A stretch of 64,000 bases of DNA, taken from the NCBI RefSeq assembly GCF_003696365.1, contig NZ_RFFM01000007.1, forward strand, positions 1-64,000, read 5' to 3'. The stretch is from Stutzerimonas zhaodongensis (GTDB lineage: Bacteria; Pseudomonadota; Gammaproteobacteria; Pseudomonadales; Pseudomonadaceae). The notes beneath the pieces are model-generated. The model did no database searches, was not told where the DNA came from, and was given only the letters and a program-made list of their open reading frames with translations. This document shows positions 15,808 through 23,263 of the stretch, one piece after another (within the stretch, counting starts at the first letter, position 1; each line of letters begins with the position of its first letter). Both the position numbers and the translations under genes were made by a program.

Positions 15808-16266
15808 TCATTGCGGCATCACCCCGAGCCCCCGCGCCATCAGCGCCGCCAGCAGGGGAAGCGTCAACAGGGCGAGCAGTTCGATGCGGATCACCAGCTT
15901 GACCAGCCGTGCTTGAGTGGGGCTGATGGTCGGGACCTGGCCGGCCTTGAGCGCCGGTCGCCATCTGAGAAAGGTGACGGTGGGGTAGATCGAGAGCAGG
16001 GCGACAACCACGAACAGCCCCACCTTGGCGTGGAAGAGGCTGTTGTTCAGGTAATAGTCAAGGCCCTTGCCGTAGCGCATGGCGCGGGCCGCACCGGTGA
16101 CCAGCACGAAGCCGGCGGCGACGCCAAAAGCCAGATCGACCCGGAACAGGCTCCGCGCGCGTTTGAAGTTCAACGGCAGGCGAAACAGTTGGTGTTCGAG
16201 AACCAACAGGGCAAACAGCAGAAAGATCGCCACGAAGTGCAGGTAGGCGGCGATGGCATAGGCCAT
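15808..16266 (-). CDS. DUF2214 family inner-membrane protein
   Basis: 152 aa with four hydrophobic segments (about 3-23, 50-65, 80-100, 125-150), in keeping with the DUF2214 family. HFVAIFLLFALLVLEHQLF near the N-terminus contains the conserved His and Glu-His pair. Function unknown; no catalytic motif. Begins three bases after the MATE transporter stop, so the two are co-transcribed. AAGGATCC lies upstream of the ATG. Confidence 0.8.
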   Translation of the reverse strand: MAYAIAAYLHFVAIFLLFALLVLEHQLFRLPLNFKRARSLFRVDLAFGVAAGFVLVTGAARAMRYGKGLDYYLNNSLFHAKVGLFVVVALLSIYPTVTFLRWRPALKAGQVPTISPTQARLVKLVIRIELLALLTLPLLAALMARGLGVMPQ

Positions 16267-16269
16267 TTT

Positions 16270-17667
16270 TCAGGATCCTTTGGTTAGGGTTGCAGCAGCA
16301 TCTTGGTCATGGCGGGGCGCTGTATGGCTCGAGGCGAACCAAAGCTGTTCGCGCTGCAGCCGCCGGGCGATGCTGCCCAGGCAGATGCCCCGCAGGAGCA
16401 TGAAGGCGAGGAAGGCCAACCACAATCCATGATTGCCCATCCCGCGCAACAGCCAGCCCAATGGTAACGAAATCATCACGGCCAGTAGCATGGCGTTTCG
16501 CATTTCCCGCGCACGGGTCGCACCAATGAACAGGCCATCAAGCAAGTAACTCCAGACTGCGACCAGCGGCAGCGCGGCGAGATAGGGCAGGTAGGCGATG
16601 GCCATTTCACGAACCGAAGGAATGTCGGTTTGCAGGCTGATGAACAGCTCGCCGCCGAGCAGGAAAAACAGGCCGAACGCCAGGCTCGCCAGGAGCGACC
16701 AGCCACCGGCGACTGTGAGTATCCGCCGCAGCTCGGTGCGGCTCTGCGCGCCGATGGCGTGACCGCTCAGCGCTTCGACCGCATGAGCGAGCCCGTCCAG
16801 CGCATGGGCAGTGAGCATCAGGCCGTTGAGCAGCAGCGCGTTGGCCGCCACAGTTGCGTCGCCCAGTCGCGTGCCCTGCACCGTGATCAGAAAGAACACC
16901 AGCTGCAAGGCCAGCGAGCGCACGAAGATATCGCGATTGACCGACATCAGCGGCTTCCAGCTCGCCCATCGGCGCATGGCCTGACCGTTCAGCCTGCCCG
17001 GATAACGAAGCAGCGCGCCACGGGTCAGCGCCAGGCCCACCAGTACGCCGCTCCACTCAGCGATTACCGAGGCGCGTGCGGCTCCGGCAACACCCCATTC
17101 CAGGCCGACGACGAACCAAAGGTCCAGGGCGACGTTGATAAGGTTGGTGGTGAGCAGAATGGCCAGTGGTGCACGGGCGTTCTGGGTGCCCAGGAACCAG
17201 CCGATCAGCGCCAGGCTTGCCAGCGCCGCGGGAAGGCCGAACAGACGAGTGTGGAAGTACGCCTGCGTGAGGCTGTCCAGTTCTGCAGATGGTTGCATCA
17301 GCTGCAAGGCATAGCCCTTGAGCGGTTGCGCCGTGACGCTCAACAGCAGAGCGAACCCCAGCGCCAGCAGCAGCCCCTGCAACAGCACCTGGCGCAGCGC
17401 ACCGCCGTCTTCACGCCCCGCGGCTTGAGCGGCAAAGCCGGTGGTGCCCATGCGCAGAAAGCCCATGACCCAGACCAGCAAGGTGTACAGGCTACCGCCC
17501 ACAGCCACCGAAGCGAGCTGGTGCGCATGAGGCAGATGGCCGATCACGGCGCTGTCGACCAATGCCACCAGTGGCACGGATAGGTTGGACAGGATCATCG
17601 GCGCAGCCAGCGCCCAGACCCTTTTATGGGTCGGGGCGTGCTGCCAGGCGGTCAATAGCCGTGACAT
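16270..17667 (-). CDS. MATE-family efflux transporter (DinF-like)
   Basis: 465 aa, 12 membrane segments in two similar halves. The N-terminal half starts WALAAPMILSNLSVPLVALVDSAVIGHL, typical of the DinF branch of multidrug and toxic compound extrusion proteins, and the conserved Asp in LVDSAVIG is present. Uses a Na+ or H+ gradient to export organic cations; substrates cannot be predicted. GGAG sits just before ATG. First gene of a two-gene unit with the DUF2214 protein. Confidence 0.9.
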   Translation of the reverse strand: MSRLLTAWQHAPTHKRVWALAAPMILSNLSVPLVALVDSAVIGHLPHAHQLASVAVGGSLYTLLVWVMGFLRMGTTGFAAQAAGREDGGALRQVLLQGLLLALGFALLLSVTAQPLKGYALQLMQPSAELDSLTQAYFHTRLFGLPAALASLALIGWFLGTQNARAPLAILLTTNLINVALDLWFVVGLEWGVAGAARASVIAEWSGVLVGLALTRGALLRYPGRLNGQAMRRWASWKPLMSVNRDIFVRSLALQLVFFLITVQGTRLGDATVAANALLLNGLMLTAHALDGLAHAVEALSGHAIGAQSRTELRRILTVAGGWSLLASLAFGLFFLLGGELFISLQTDIPSVREMAIAYLPYLAALPLVAVWSYLLDGLFIGATRAREMRNAMLLAVMISLPLGWLLRGMGNHGLWLAFLAFMLLRGICLGSIARRLQREQLWFASSHTAPRHDQDAAATLTKGS

Positions 17668-17755
17668 GAGAGGCTCCAGAACAGCCGGGCATGATACGTC
17701 GCCGAGGTTCTGAACGCAGCCAGGCGGAGGATCTTGGCGGAGGGTAGAGTTCGGG

Positions 17756-18049
17756 TCAGTGGATCAGCCAGCTCAACAGCCACAGGCCCAGGAATAGATA
17801 GATCACGCCTGAGATGAACGAGCGCCGGAAGAATGCACGGAAAGCGCCAACCAGCAACATCAGCCCGATAGCCAATGCAACCAGGCTTATCAGTGAGCGA
17901 TCCATGCCAAGGGTTCGTGACAGGCCTTCGAGAAAATTGGCCCCGGCTTCAGCGAACAATCCGAAAAAGCCGCTGAGGGCATCGACGATATAGCGGATCA
18001 CAGTGCCGAGCGCCTGGCCCAGCCATTCGAAAAAACTTTCCACCCGCAT
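17756..18049 (-). CDS. Small membrane protein, hypothetical
   Basis: 97 aa from the ATG at 18049, chosen because GGAG lies eight bases upstream; the frame is open to 18115 without such a site. Residues 1-45 are amphipathic (FFEWLGQALGTVIRYIVDALSGFFGLFAEAG), followed by two membrane segments (about 56-72 and 78-97, ending FLGLWLLSWLIH). No motif that identifies function. Resembles short pseudomonad membrane proteins of unknown role; single gene. Confidence 0.65.
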   Translation of the reverse strand: MRVESFFEWLGQALGTVIRYIVDALSGFFGLFAEAGANFLEGLSRTLGMDRSLISLVALAIGLMLLVGAFRAFFRRSFISGVIYLFLGLWLLSWLIH

Positions 18050-18263
18050 GTCGCTCTCCTGCCATTCGATCCAGGGCTGCAAGCGCAGCCGTTTCCTGGG
18101 GCATTGGGCTATCAAACCGCCCGGCAGTTCCCAAGAGCGCAGTTGAACCCGGCCCCAGGCAATGAGTCTGTCCAGGGCTGTTGGCCGCTTCAGCGCGACT
18201 CGTCATGCAATTGCAATCCTTGCAGAGCAGGCTGTCCGCCACCGCTCCGACGAGAAAATCACC

Positions 18264-19199
18264 ATGCCGTTCGTTACCAGTCTGCGACCGCAATGGCTGT
18301 CAGCTGTGCGCCCCCGTGCCTGGGCGCTGGGCCTGCTGGCTGCAGGCGCGTTGTACACCGCAGCAACCTTCCACCTCGACGAGCGCGTGTTCTACAGCCT
18401 CAGATCGGCCTGGCATGAAAACACCTGGGTGTCGCGAAGCCTCTGGCTCCCCGAATATCAGGTGCGAGTCGATGCGAAGCCGGTGGCGTCCGTCGTCGAC
18501 AACCTCTCCGGCCTGACCTTCGACGAGCGTCGCAACCATCTATGGGCTGTGGTGAACAACCCCGAGGAGCTGGTTGCGCTCGATCGCGACGGCAACTTTC
18601 TCGCGAGCTATCCATTGGCCGGCTTCACCGATGTCGAGGGAATCACCTATCTGGGCGACAACCTGCTGGCGGTGACGGAAGAGCGTAGTCAGTCGGTTGT
18701 GATTCTCCCGGTACCTGATCGACCTGGCGCGTTGCAGCGCGGCGACTATGCGTCTATCACCCTGGGCATCGGAGCAGGGGAGAACTCTGGTTTCGAAGGG
18801 GTTGGCTACGATCGTGCGGGCGACAGGCTCTTCGTGGTCAAGGAGCATTCGCCACGCAAGCTCTACGAAATCAGAGGCATCAAGGCCACCTACAACGGCC
18901 AGATGAATCTGGAGATCATCGACCGTGAGGCCTGGATCGAAGACAAGGACATGGCCAGCGATCTGGCGTCCGTGCATTTCGACGAGCGTACCGGTCACCT
19001 GGTGCTGCTCAGCGATGAAGCGAAGATGGTTCTGGAGCTCGATGGTGACGGCGAGCTGGTCAGCTTTCGCTCGCTCTGGAGCGGTTTCGCCGGGCTGAAG
19101 GACAGTGTGCCCCAGGGCGAAGGCATCACCTTCGACGATCAAGGTGATCTTTATCTGGTCAGCGAACCCAACCTGTTCTACGCCTTCGAGCGCAAGTGA
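18264..19199 (+). CDS. SdiA-regulated family protein (YjiK-like beta-propeller)
   Basis: 311 aa. A single N-terminal membrane anchor (about 18-36) is followed by a periplasmic propeller-like domain with repeated VDNLSGLTFDERRNHLWAV, DVEGITYLGDN, GFEGVGYDRAGDRLFVVKE and GEGITFDDQGDLYLVSEPN motifs; the Glu and Asn/Asp residues in these loops are conserved in PF06977. Function is unknown in the family. Start at ATG 18264 gives the membrane anchor; the frame is open back to 18162 but that stretch is unlike a signal peptide. Single gene. Confidence 0.8.
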   Translation: MPFVTSLRPQWLSAVRPRAWALGLLAAGALYTAATFHLDERVFYSLRSAWHENTWVSRSLWLPEYQVRVDAKPVASVVDNLSGLTFDERRNHLWAVVNNPEELVALDRDGNFLASYPLAGFTDVEGITYLGDNLLAVTEERSQSVVILPVPDRPGALQRGDYASITLGIGAGENSGFEGVGYDRAGDRLFVVKEHSPRKLYEIRGIKATYNGQMNLEIIDREAWIEDKDMASDLASVHFDERTGHLVLLSDEAKMVLELDGDGELVSFRSLWSGFAGLKDSVPQGEGITFDDQGDLYLVSEPNLFYAFERK

Positions 19200-19209
19200 T
19201 CGGCCGCGC

Positions 19210-19659
19210 TCAACCGCGGCGAATCATCCAGACCCCACCGATGATCAGCAGCAGGCCGGCGATCTTGCCGAAGCTGATCGGTGACTGGCGAAAGCCTGCC
19301 CAGCCGAAGTGGTCCAGCAGCAGCGCCATGCCCAACTGCCCGGCCAGCACCAGCGCCATGAACAGCAGCGCTCCGATGCGTGGGCCGGCAAAGGCTGCGG
19401 TGGCTATGAAGAACATCCCCAACAGTCCGGCGCACCAGTGCCACCAATTCAGGCCCCGAAGAGCCTGCAGCCCCGGTAATTCACGCTGAAACAGCACGAT
19501 GCAGAAAAGCGCCAGCGTGCCCACGGCGAAAGACAGCATCGCAGCGCTCATTACGCCGCCAAAGTGCCTGGCCACCTGTCCGTTGATGCCCGCCTGCAGC
19601 GGCAAAAAGGACCCTGCTACGAAGGGCAGAACGAGGAGCCACCAGGCAACGACGGGCAT
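19210..19659 (-). CDS. DMT-superfamily transporter, DUF606/YdcZ type
   Basis: 149 aa with five hydrophobic segments and the family start PLQAGINGQVARHFGGVMSAAMLSFAVGTLAL. These half-size proteins of the drug/metabolite transporter superfamily probably work as dimers; substrate unknown. Located 11 bp from the convergent 3' end of the SdiA-regulated-like gene. Confidence 0.85.
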   Translation of the reverse strand: MPVVAWWLLVLPFVAGSFLPLQAGINGQVARHFGGVMSAAMLSFAVGTLALFCIVLFQRELPGLQALRGLNWWHWCAGLLGMFFIATAAFAGPRIGALLFMALVLAGQLGMALLLDHFGWAGFRQSPISFGKIAGLLLIIGGVWMIRRG

Positions 19660-19680
19660 GCGATTTTCTCCAATTGCGCG

Positions 19681-19708
19681 AAAAGAAAGCCCGCCTTGCG
19701 GGCGGGCT
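19681..19708 (-). terminator. Intrinsic terminator of the DUF4136 gene
   Basis: Read leftward: stem of eight pairs (AGCCCGCC/GGCGGGCT) with a five-base loop followed by TTTCTTTT. It lies 20 bp past the stop of the gene at 19729-20289. Confidence 0.75.
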
Positions 19709-19728
19709 CGTTTGAAACGGGCGCGAGT

Positions 19729-20289
19729 CTACTGCGGCGGGTATTGCGAGAGCACCTTGTTCACCGTTTCCCGGTACATGTCGGTGCGTTCCTTCGGGCC
19801 GCCCGGATTGTCCCGCAGTACCTGCTCGGCGCTGCCCCGCCAGACCAGCTTTCCGTCCTTGGCATCGTAGAAGTCGACCTGCAAGGTGCCGACCTGATAG
19901 TGGATCGTGCGGGTGTCGTTATACATCGGGCCGCCCCAGAAACCGTGCCACGGGCTGCCCCACGCGCCCATGGAGGCGGTGGTGTACTGCTGCGAACGTT
20001 GGTCGACGATGAACCAGGCCTGAACCAGCACGTCCGGTTGTGTGCCTGACGCTGCAGGTCGCAAGCCGCGCTGGTCGAGCTGCTCGCTGACGGCACTGCG
20101 GATGCGTTGTTCGGTAAGGTCGCTCTTGATGCGAGGGTCGTCGGGCCGATACTGCAGCGCTGGCTCCTTCCAGCTCCAGGCGCGGTACGCGGAAAAGTCG
20201 CGCTGTGGATCGAAGTCGCGTTGCACCTGCGTACTCTGGCAGGCCGCCAGCAGCAACAGCAGAGCAAACATCATCAAATGCCGGAACAT
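19729..20289 (-). CDS. DUF4136 lipoprotein (copy 1)
   Basis: 186 aa. Lipobox LLAAC at residues 13-17 makes Cys17 the lipidated residue; with Gln at +2 the protein is probably sorted to the outer membrane. The body has the DUF4136 pattern: DFSAYRAWSW, IRSAVSEQLDQRGLRP, DVLVQAWF, and a final VNKVLSQYPP. Function unknown. It is followed upstream by a paralogue in the same orientation. Confidence 0.85.
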   Translation of the reverse strand: MFRHLMMFALLLLLAACQSTQVQRDFDPQRDFSAYRAWSWKEPALQYRPDDPRIKSDLTEQRIRSAVSEQLDQRGLRPAASGTQPDVLVQAWFIVDQRSQQYTTASMGAWGSPWHGFWGGPMYNDTRTIHYQVGTLQVDFYDAKDGKLVWRGSAEQVLRDNPGGPKERTDMYRETVNKVLSQYPPQ

Positions 20290-20313
20290 TGAGGGTCTCC
20301 TGGATTACTGCGT

Positions 20314-20937
20314 TCAGCGCGGCGGATAGTCGGCAAGTGCACGATTGACTGCATCTCGGGCGGCGTCCTTGCGTTCAGCCTGGTTGCTACCGCTGCGGGC
20401 TTCGGCGCGATTGCTCCAGACCGTCTGGCCCGATGCGCTGTCGATCATCTCGATGCGCACGGTAACGACTTGCTCTTCGTAGTTACGCACTATCGGCGCG
20501 CTGGCGCCGACGCCAATCCCGGAGCCATAACCGGGGCCGTACCCGCCATAGCGGCCGGCGCCCACGCGGGTGCCGTAGTCATCGTAGACCTGTCGTACAC
20601 GGGTTTCCATCTGCGCACTGGCGCTGATCTGCACATCGCCTTTGCCGCCCTGTGGGGCAGGGCGCAGGCCGCGTTGGTCGAGCGCGCCGGAGACCATTTC
20701 TTGCAACTCTTCGCCAGCGAGGGTTGCGGTCCCGGCGGGTGGGTTACGCCAGCTCCAGCTCTGGTAAGACGAAAAATCCCGGGGCGCGGCCGGATAGGTA
20801 GGCGACTGGATCTGCTCGATGGGTGGCGCCGGTGGAATCGGCTCGGATTCACCTGTGTAGGGGTTGCCGCTCTGGCATGCCGCAAGGCTCAAGCCGAACA
20901 GGGGGCAAAGCAGCGGTAAAGCAATGCGCATCGACAT
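20314..20937 (-). CDS. DUF4136 lipoprotein (copy 2)
   Basis: 207 aa from ATG 20937, which has GGGAGG five bases upstream; the earlier Met at 20973 would misplace the signal peptide. Lipobox LSLAAC near residues 16-21. Shares with copy 1 the motifs DFSSYQSWSWRNP, LDQRGLRPAPQG, WSNRAEA and the ending VNRALADYPPR, but carries a Gly/Tyr-rich insert (YGGYGPGYGSGIGVG) before the last strand pair. Separated from copy 1 by 24 bp, so an operon produced by duplication. Function unknown. Confidence 0.85.
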   Translation of the reverse strand: MSMRIALPLLCPLFGLSLAACQSGNPYTGESEPIPPAPPIEQIQSPTYPAAPRDFSSYQSWSWRNPPAGTATLAGEELQEMVSGALDQRGLRPAPQGGKGDVQISASAQMETRVRQVYDDYGTRVGAGRYGGYGPGYGSGIGVGASAPIVRNYEEQVVTVRIEMIDSASGQTVWSNRAEARSGSNQAERKDAARDAVNRALADYPPR

Positions 20938-20957
20938 CGGTACCTCCCGGCCGGCAT

Positions 20958-21707
20958 TCAGCGGGGCCGACACAACCAGTGCAGGTAACGCCCGAGGCCG
21001 GCGAAGCTGGGATGGCGGCGGTAGGCCAGTTCCATCTCGATCAGATCGGCAGGCTCGGTACGGGCCTGGAAATCGGCAGGCATGTAATCATGGAATACAC
21101 GCACGCCACTGGTTGATTCGACCTGCCAGTGCGGCGCGAGTTGCGCGGCCAGCTCACGTGGGTCGAGTGGCTGTTGTGGTGTCAGGCTCTGGCGCTCACC
21201 CGCATAGCTCTGACTGCGCAGCTTCTTGAAGTGGCCTTTGAGCAGGTTGCGGTAGATCAGAGCATCGCGGTTGTAGAAGGCCAACGAAAGCCAGCCGTCC
21301 TCCGCAACCAGACGATGGAGCACCGGCAGGATCGCCTTGGGCTCGGCCAGCCATTCAAGCACGGCGTGGCAGATGACCAGATCGAAGCGGCCCTCGACCT
21401 GGCTCTCGATCTCCTGCCAAGGCGCTTGAATAAATGTGGCGTTCTGGCCCGAGTCGGCGAACTGCGCGCGCGCGCCTTCAAGCATCGGTTCGGCGGGCTC
21501 GGCGAGGGTTACTTCATGGCCCTGGCGCGCCAGCCACAGGCTCATATGGCCGAGGCCGGCACCGATGTCCAGAACCCGCAACCGCCGCTGCGGGAGAACC
21601 TCGGACAAGTCCGCCTGCAATACGGCGAGGCGAATCGCGCCTTTGGCGCCGCCGTAGATCTTCTCGGCGAAGCGCGTGGCCAGCTCATCGAAATGCCGAT
21701 CGCTCAT
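20958..21707 (-). CDS. cmoM: tRNA uridine-34 carboxymethoxy methyltransferase-like (CmoM)
   Basis: 249 aa SAM-dependent class I methyltransferase. Motif I is VLDIGAGLGHMSLWLA near residues 45-60, then EVTLAEPAEPM, and VICHAVLEWLAEP as motif IV. The N-terminal DRHFDELATRFAEKIYGGAKGAIRLAVLQADL and the LEW motif match CmoM, which methylates cmo5U34 in tRNA. The start at 21707 overlaps the stop of the MazG-like gene by the ATGA arrangement, showing translational coupling. Assignment to CmoM rather than another SmtA-like enzyme is fairly firm. Confidence 0.85.
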   Translation of the reverse strand: MSDRHFDELATRFAEKIYGGAKGAIRLAVLQADLSEVLPQRRLRVLDIGAGLGHMSLWLARQGHEVTLAEPAEPMLEGARAQFADSGQNATFIQAPWQEIESQVEGRFDLVICHAVLEWLAEPKAILPVLHRLVAEDGWLSLAFYNRDALIYRNLLKGHFKKLRSQSYAGERQSLTPQQPLDPRELAAQLAPHWQVESTSGVRVFHDYMPADFQARTEPADLIEMELAYRRHPSFAGLGRYLHWLCRPR

Positions 21708-22009
21708 CGGGCGAACCGCCGTTCGTTGTCGGCCAATTTGGCGAGCAGCGCCTGCTCCATGTCGATGCCCAACTCGCTGCACATCAGTAGTAGATACATA
21801 AGGATGTCGCCGACTTCCTGTCCGGCATGTTCGAGCTTGTCGGTCGGAAGCTGGCGCGACTCTTCCTCGGTCTGCCACTGGAATATTTCCACCAGCTCGG
21901 CCATTTCCACGCTGGCGGCCATGGCAAGATTCTTGGGGCTGTGAAAGCGGTTCCAGTCGTTCTGGTCGCGGATTGCGTGCAGGCGTTGGGTGATCTTTTC
22001 GATATTCAT
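21704..22009 (-). CDS. MazG-like nucleotide pyrophosphohydrolase
   Basis: 101 aa all-alpha NTP pyrophosphatase. The metal-binding acids are seen in MAASVEMAELVEIFQWQ (ExxE type) and EVGDILMYLLLMCSELGID (ExxD). Such small single-domain enzymes hydrolyse dNTPs or modified nucleotides for pool cleaning. Overlaps the start of cmoM by four bases. Confidence 0.88.
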   Translation of the reverse strand: MNIEKITQRLHAIRDQNDWNRFHSPKNLAMAASVEMAELVEIFQWQTEEESRQLPTDKLEHAGQEVGDILMYLLLMCSELGIDMEQALLAKLADNERRFAR

Positions 22010-22079
22010 CTTGGGCGGGGCGGCTGGTCAGGGCGACTAGCTTCCGTCAGTGCGTCGGTGCCCGCAAGAGGCGGGTGAA

Positions 22080-23069
22080 TCAAAGACGGCGGACCTTCAG
22101 CTCGCGCTCCACTGCAATGACACCCGGGCGATATTCACGCTGTTCGATGGCGCGTATCGCCTGTTCCAGCGTCTGCTCGGCGATCCGCTCATGCTGCTGG
22201 GAAATCGCATTGACTCGAATAGGCAGGAAGTCCAGTAGCTGCGCATCGCCAAAGGTCGCCAGCCTCAGATGCGCGGGCCAGAGGAGATCACGTTCGCGCA
22301 GCGCATCGAACACACCCTCCAACAGGACGTATGCGGTGGTGATCAGCGCATCCGGCAGCGGGCCTTCATCGAGCAGGGCGAGCATCTGTTCGCGGCCACA
22401 GATGCGGCTGAACTGCTCGGCCCGGAGCACGCTGACCTGGCCCGTGTGCCCGATTAAAGCCTGATGAAAACCTTCTTCACGCTGCTGGCTGATACGTAGC
22501 CCCGGTCGCGCGCTGATCAGTGCGATATGTGCGTCGGCTGGAATGTCCAGCGAGCAGGTCAGCTGCGCCGCGGCCTCTCGATCATCGCTGACCACAGAGC
22601 AGAAATGCTCGGCATCCAGTGCGCGGTCAAGTGCGATGACCGGCGTGCCGGCGGCCTGAATGTTGCGGTAGCTCTCGTCTTCGGCTGGCAGGCAGCTGGC
22701 AACGATCAGTGCATCGCATCGCCGTGAGCGCAGCACCTGAATGACCTGACGCTCGGTGTCTGGCTCGTCGTCGGAGCCGGCGATCAGCAATTGGTATCCA
22801 CGCAAACGGGCGCGCTGTTCCAGCAGCTTGGCCAAGCGCGCGTAGCTGGGGTTCTCCAGGTCCGGAACGATGAAGCCGAGAGTGCGTGATTGTCCGCGGC
22901 GCAGCCCCGCCGCTTGTTGATCAAGCTGAAACCCCTGCTGCTCTGCTACGGCCATCACTCGCTCGACAGTGGCCGTGCTGATGCGCCGCTGTGCGGCCTT
23001 GCCGTTGAGCACATAGCTGGCGGTGGTTACCGAAACGTTGGCGAGGCGGGCGATGTCGGTCAGTTTCAA
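22080..23069 (-). CDS. fruR: Fructose operon transcriptional regulator FruR/Cra
   Basis: 329 aa LacI-family regulator. HTH at 1-25 (MKLTDIARLANVSVTTASYVLNGKA) with hinge helix near 50, then a periplasmic-binding-like effector domain. In pseudomonads FruR responds to fructose-1-phosphate and controls the fru operon. It is divergent from fruB across 194 bp containing a perfect operator. No truncation. Two sequence features identify FruR over other LacI members: KLxDIAxLANVSVTTASYVLNGKA and the context. Confidence 0.93.
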   Translation of the reverse strand: MKLTDIARLANVSVTTASYVLNGKAAQRRISTATVERVMAVAEQQGFQLDQQAAGLRRGQSRTLGFIVPDLENPSYARLAKLLEQRARLRGYQLLIAGSDDEPDTERQVIQVLRSRRCDALIVASCLPAEDESYRNIQAAGTPVIALDRALDAEHFCSVVSDDREAAAQLTCSLDIPADAHIALISARPGLRISQQREEGFHQALIGHTGQVSVLRAEQFSRICGREQMLALLDEGPLPDALITTAYVLLEGVFDALRERDLLWPAHLRLATFGDAQLLDFLPIRVNAISQQHERIAEQTLEQAIRAIEQREYRPGVIAVERELKVRRL

Positions 23070-23110
23070 CTACAGATCCTGGACGGGTGGTTTGAACTTG
23101 GGCTTCTAGA

Positions 23111-23130
23111 ATTACCCAATATTGCGTAAT
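23111..23130. promoter_or_regulatory. Imperfect 20-bp palindrome between fruR and fruB
   Basis: ATTACCCAATATTGCGTAAT is palindromic except for one mismatched pair (C/C). It lies 42 bp before fruR and about 15 bp from the FruR operator. Possible second binding site or promoter element; binding protein unknown. Confidence 0.4.
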
Positions 23131-23144
23131 GTGCCAGTCTTGGG

Positions 23145-23156
23145 TGAAACGTTTCA
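23145..23156. promoter_or_regulatory. FruR/Cra operator
   Basis: TGAAACGTTTCA is a perfect 12-bp palindrome matching the Cra/FruR operator core known from enterobacteria and pseudomonads. It lies 108 bp before fruB and 76 bp before fruR, so it can control both directions. Confidence 0.85.
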
Positions 23157-23263
23157 GCAGCTGTTGTGTCATAAGCGCCAGCCCAGGATTCGGGTCATGC
23201 CGGCGTGCTGTCGTTCGCGCGCCGCCGGTATAAAAACAATCGCGAGCCCGCAAGGAGTTATCC

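Noticed and set aside
16630..17583. 317-codon open frame antisense to the MATE transporter
   Set aside because: Gln/Arg-rich low-information sequence typical of antisense translation in GC-rich DNA.
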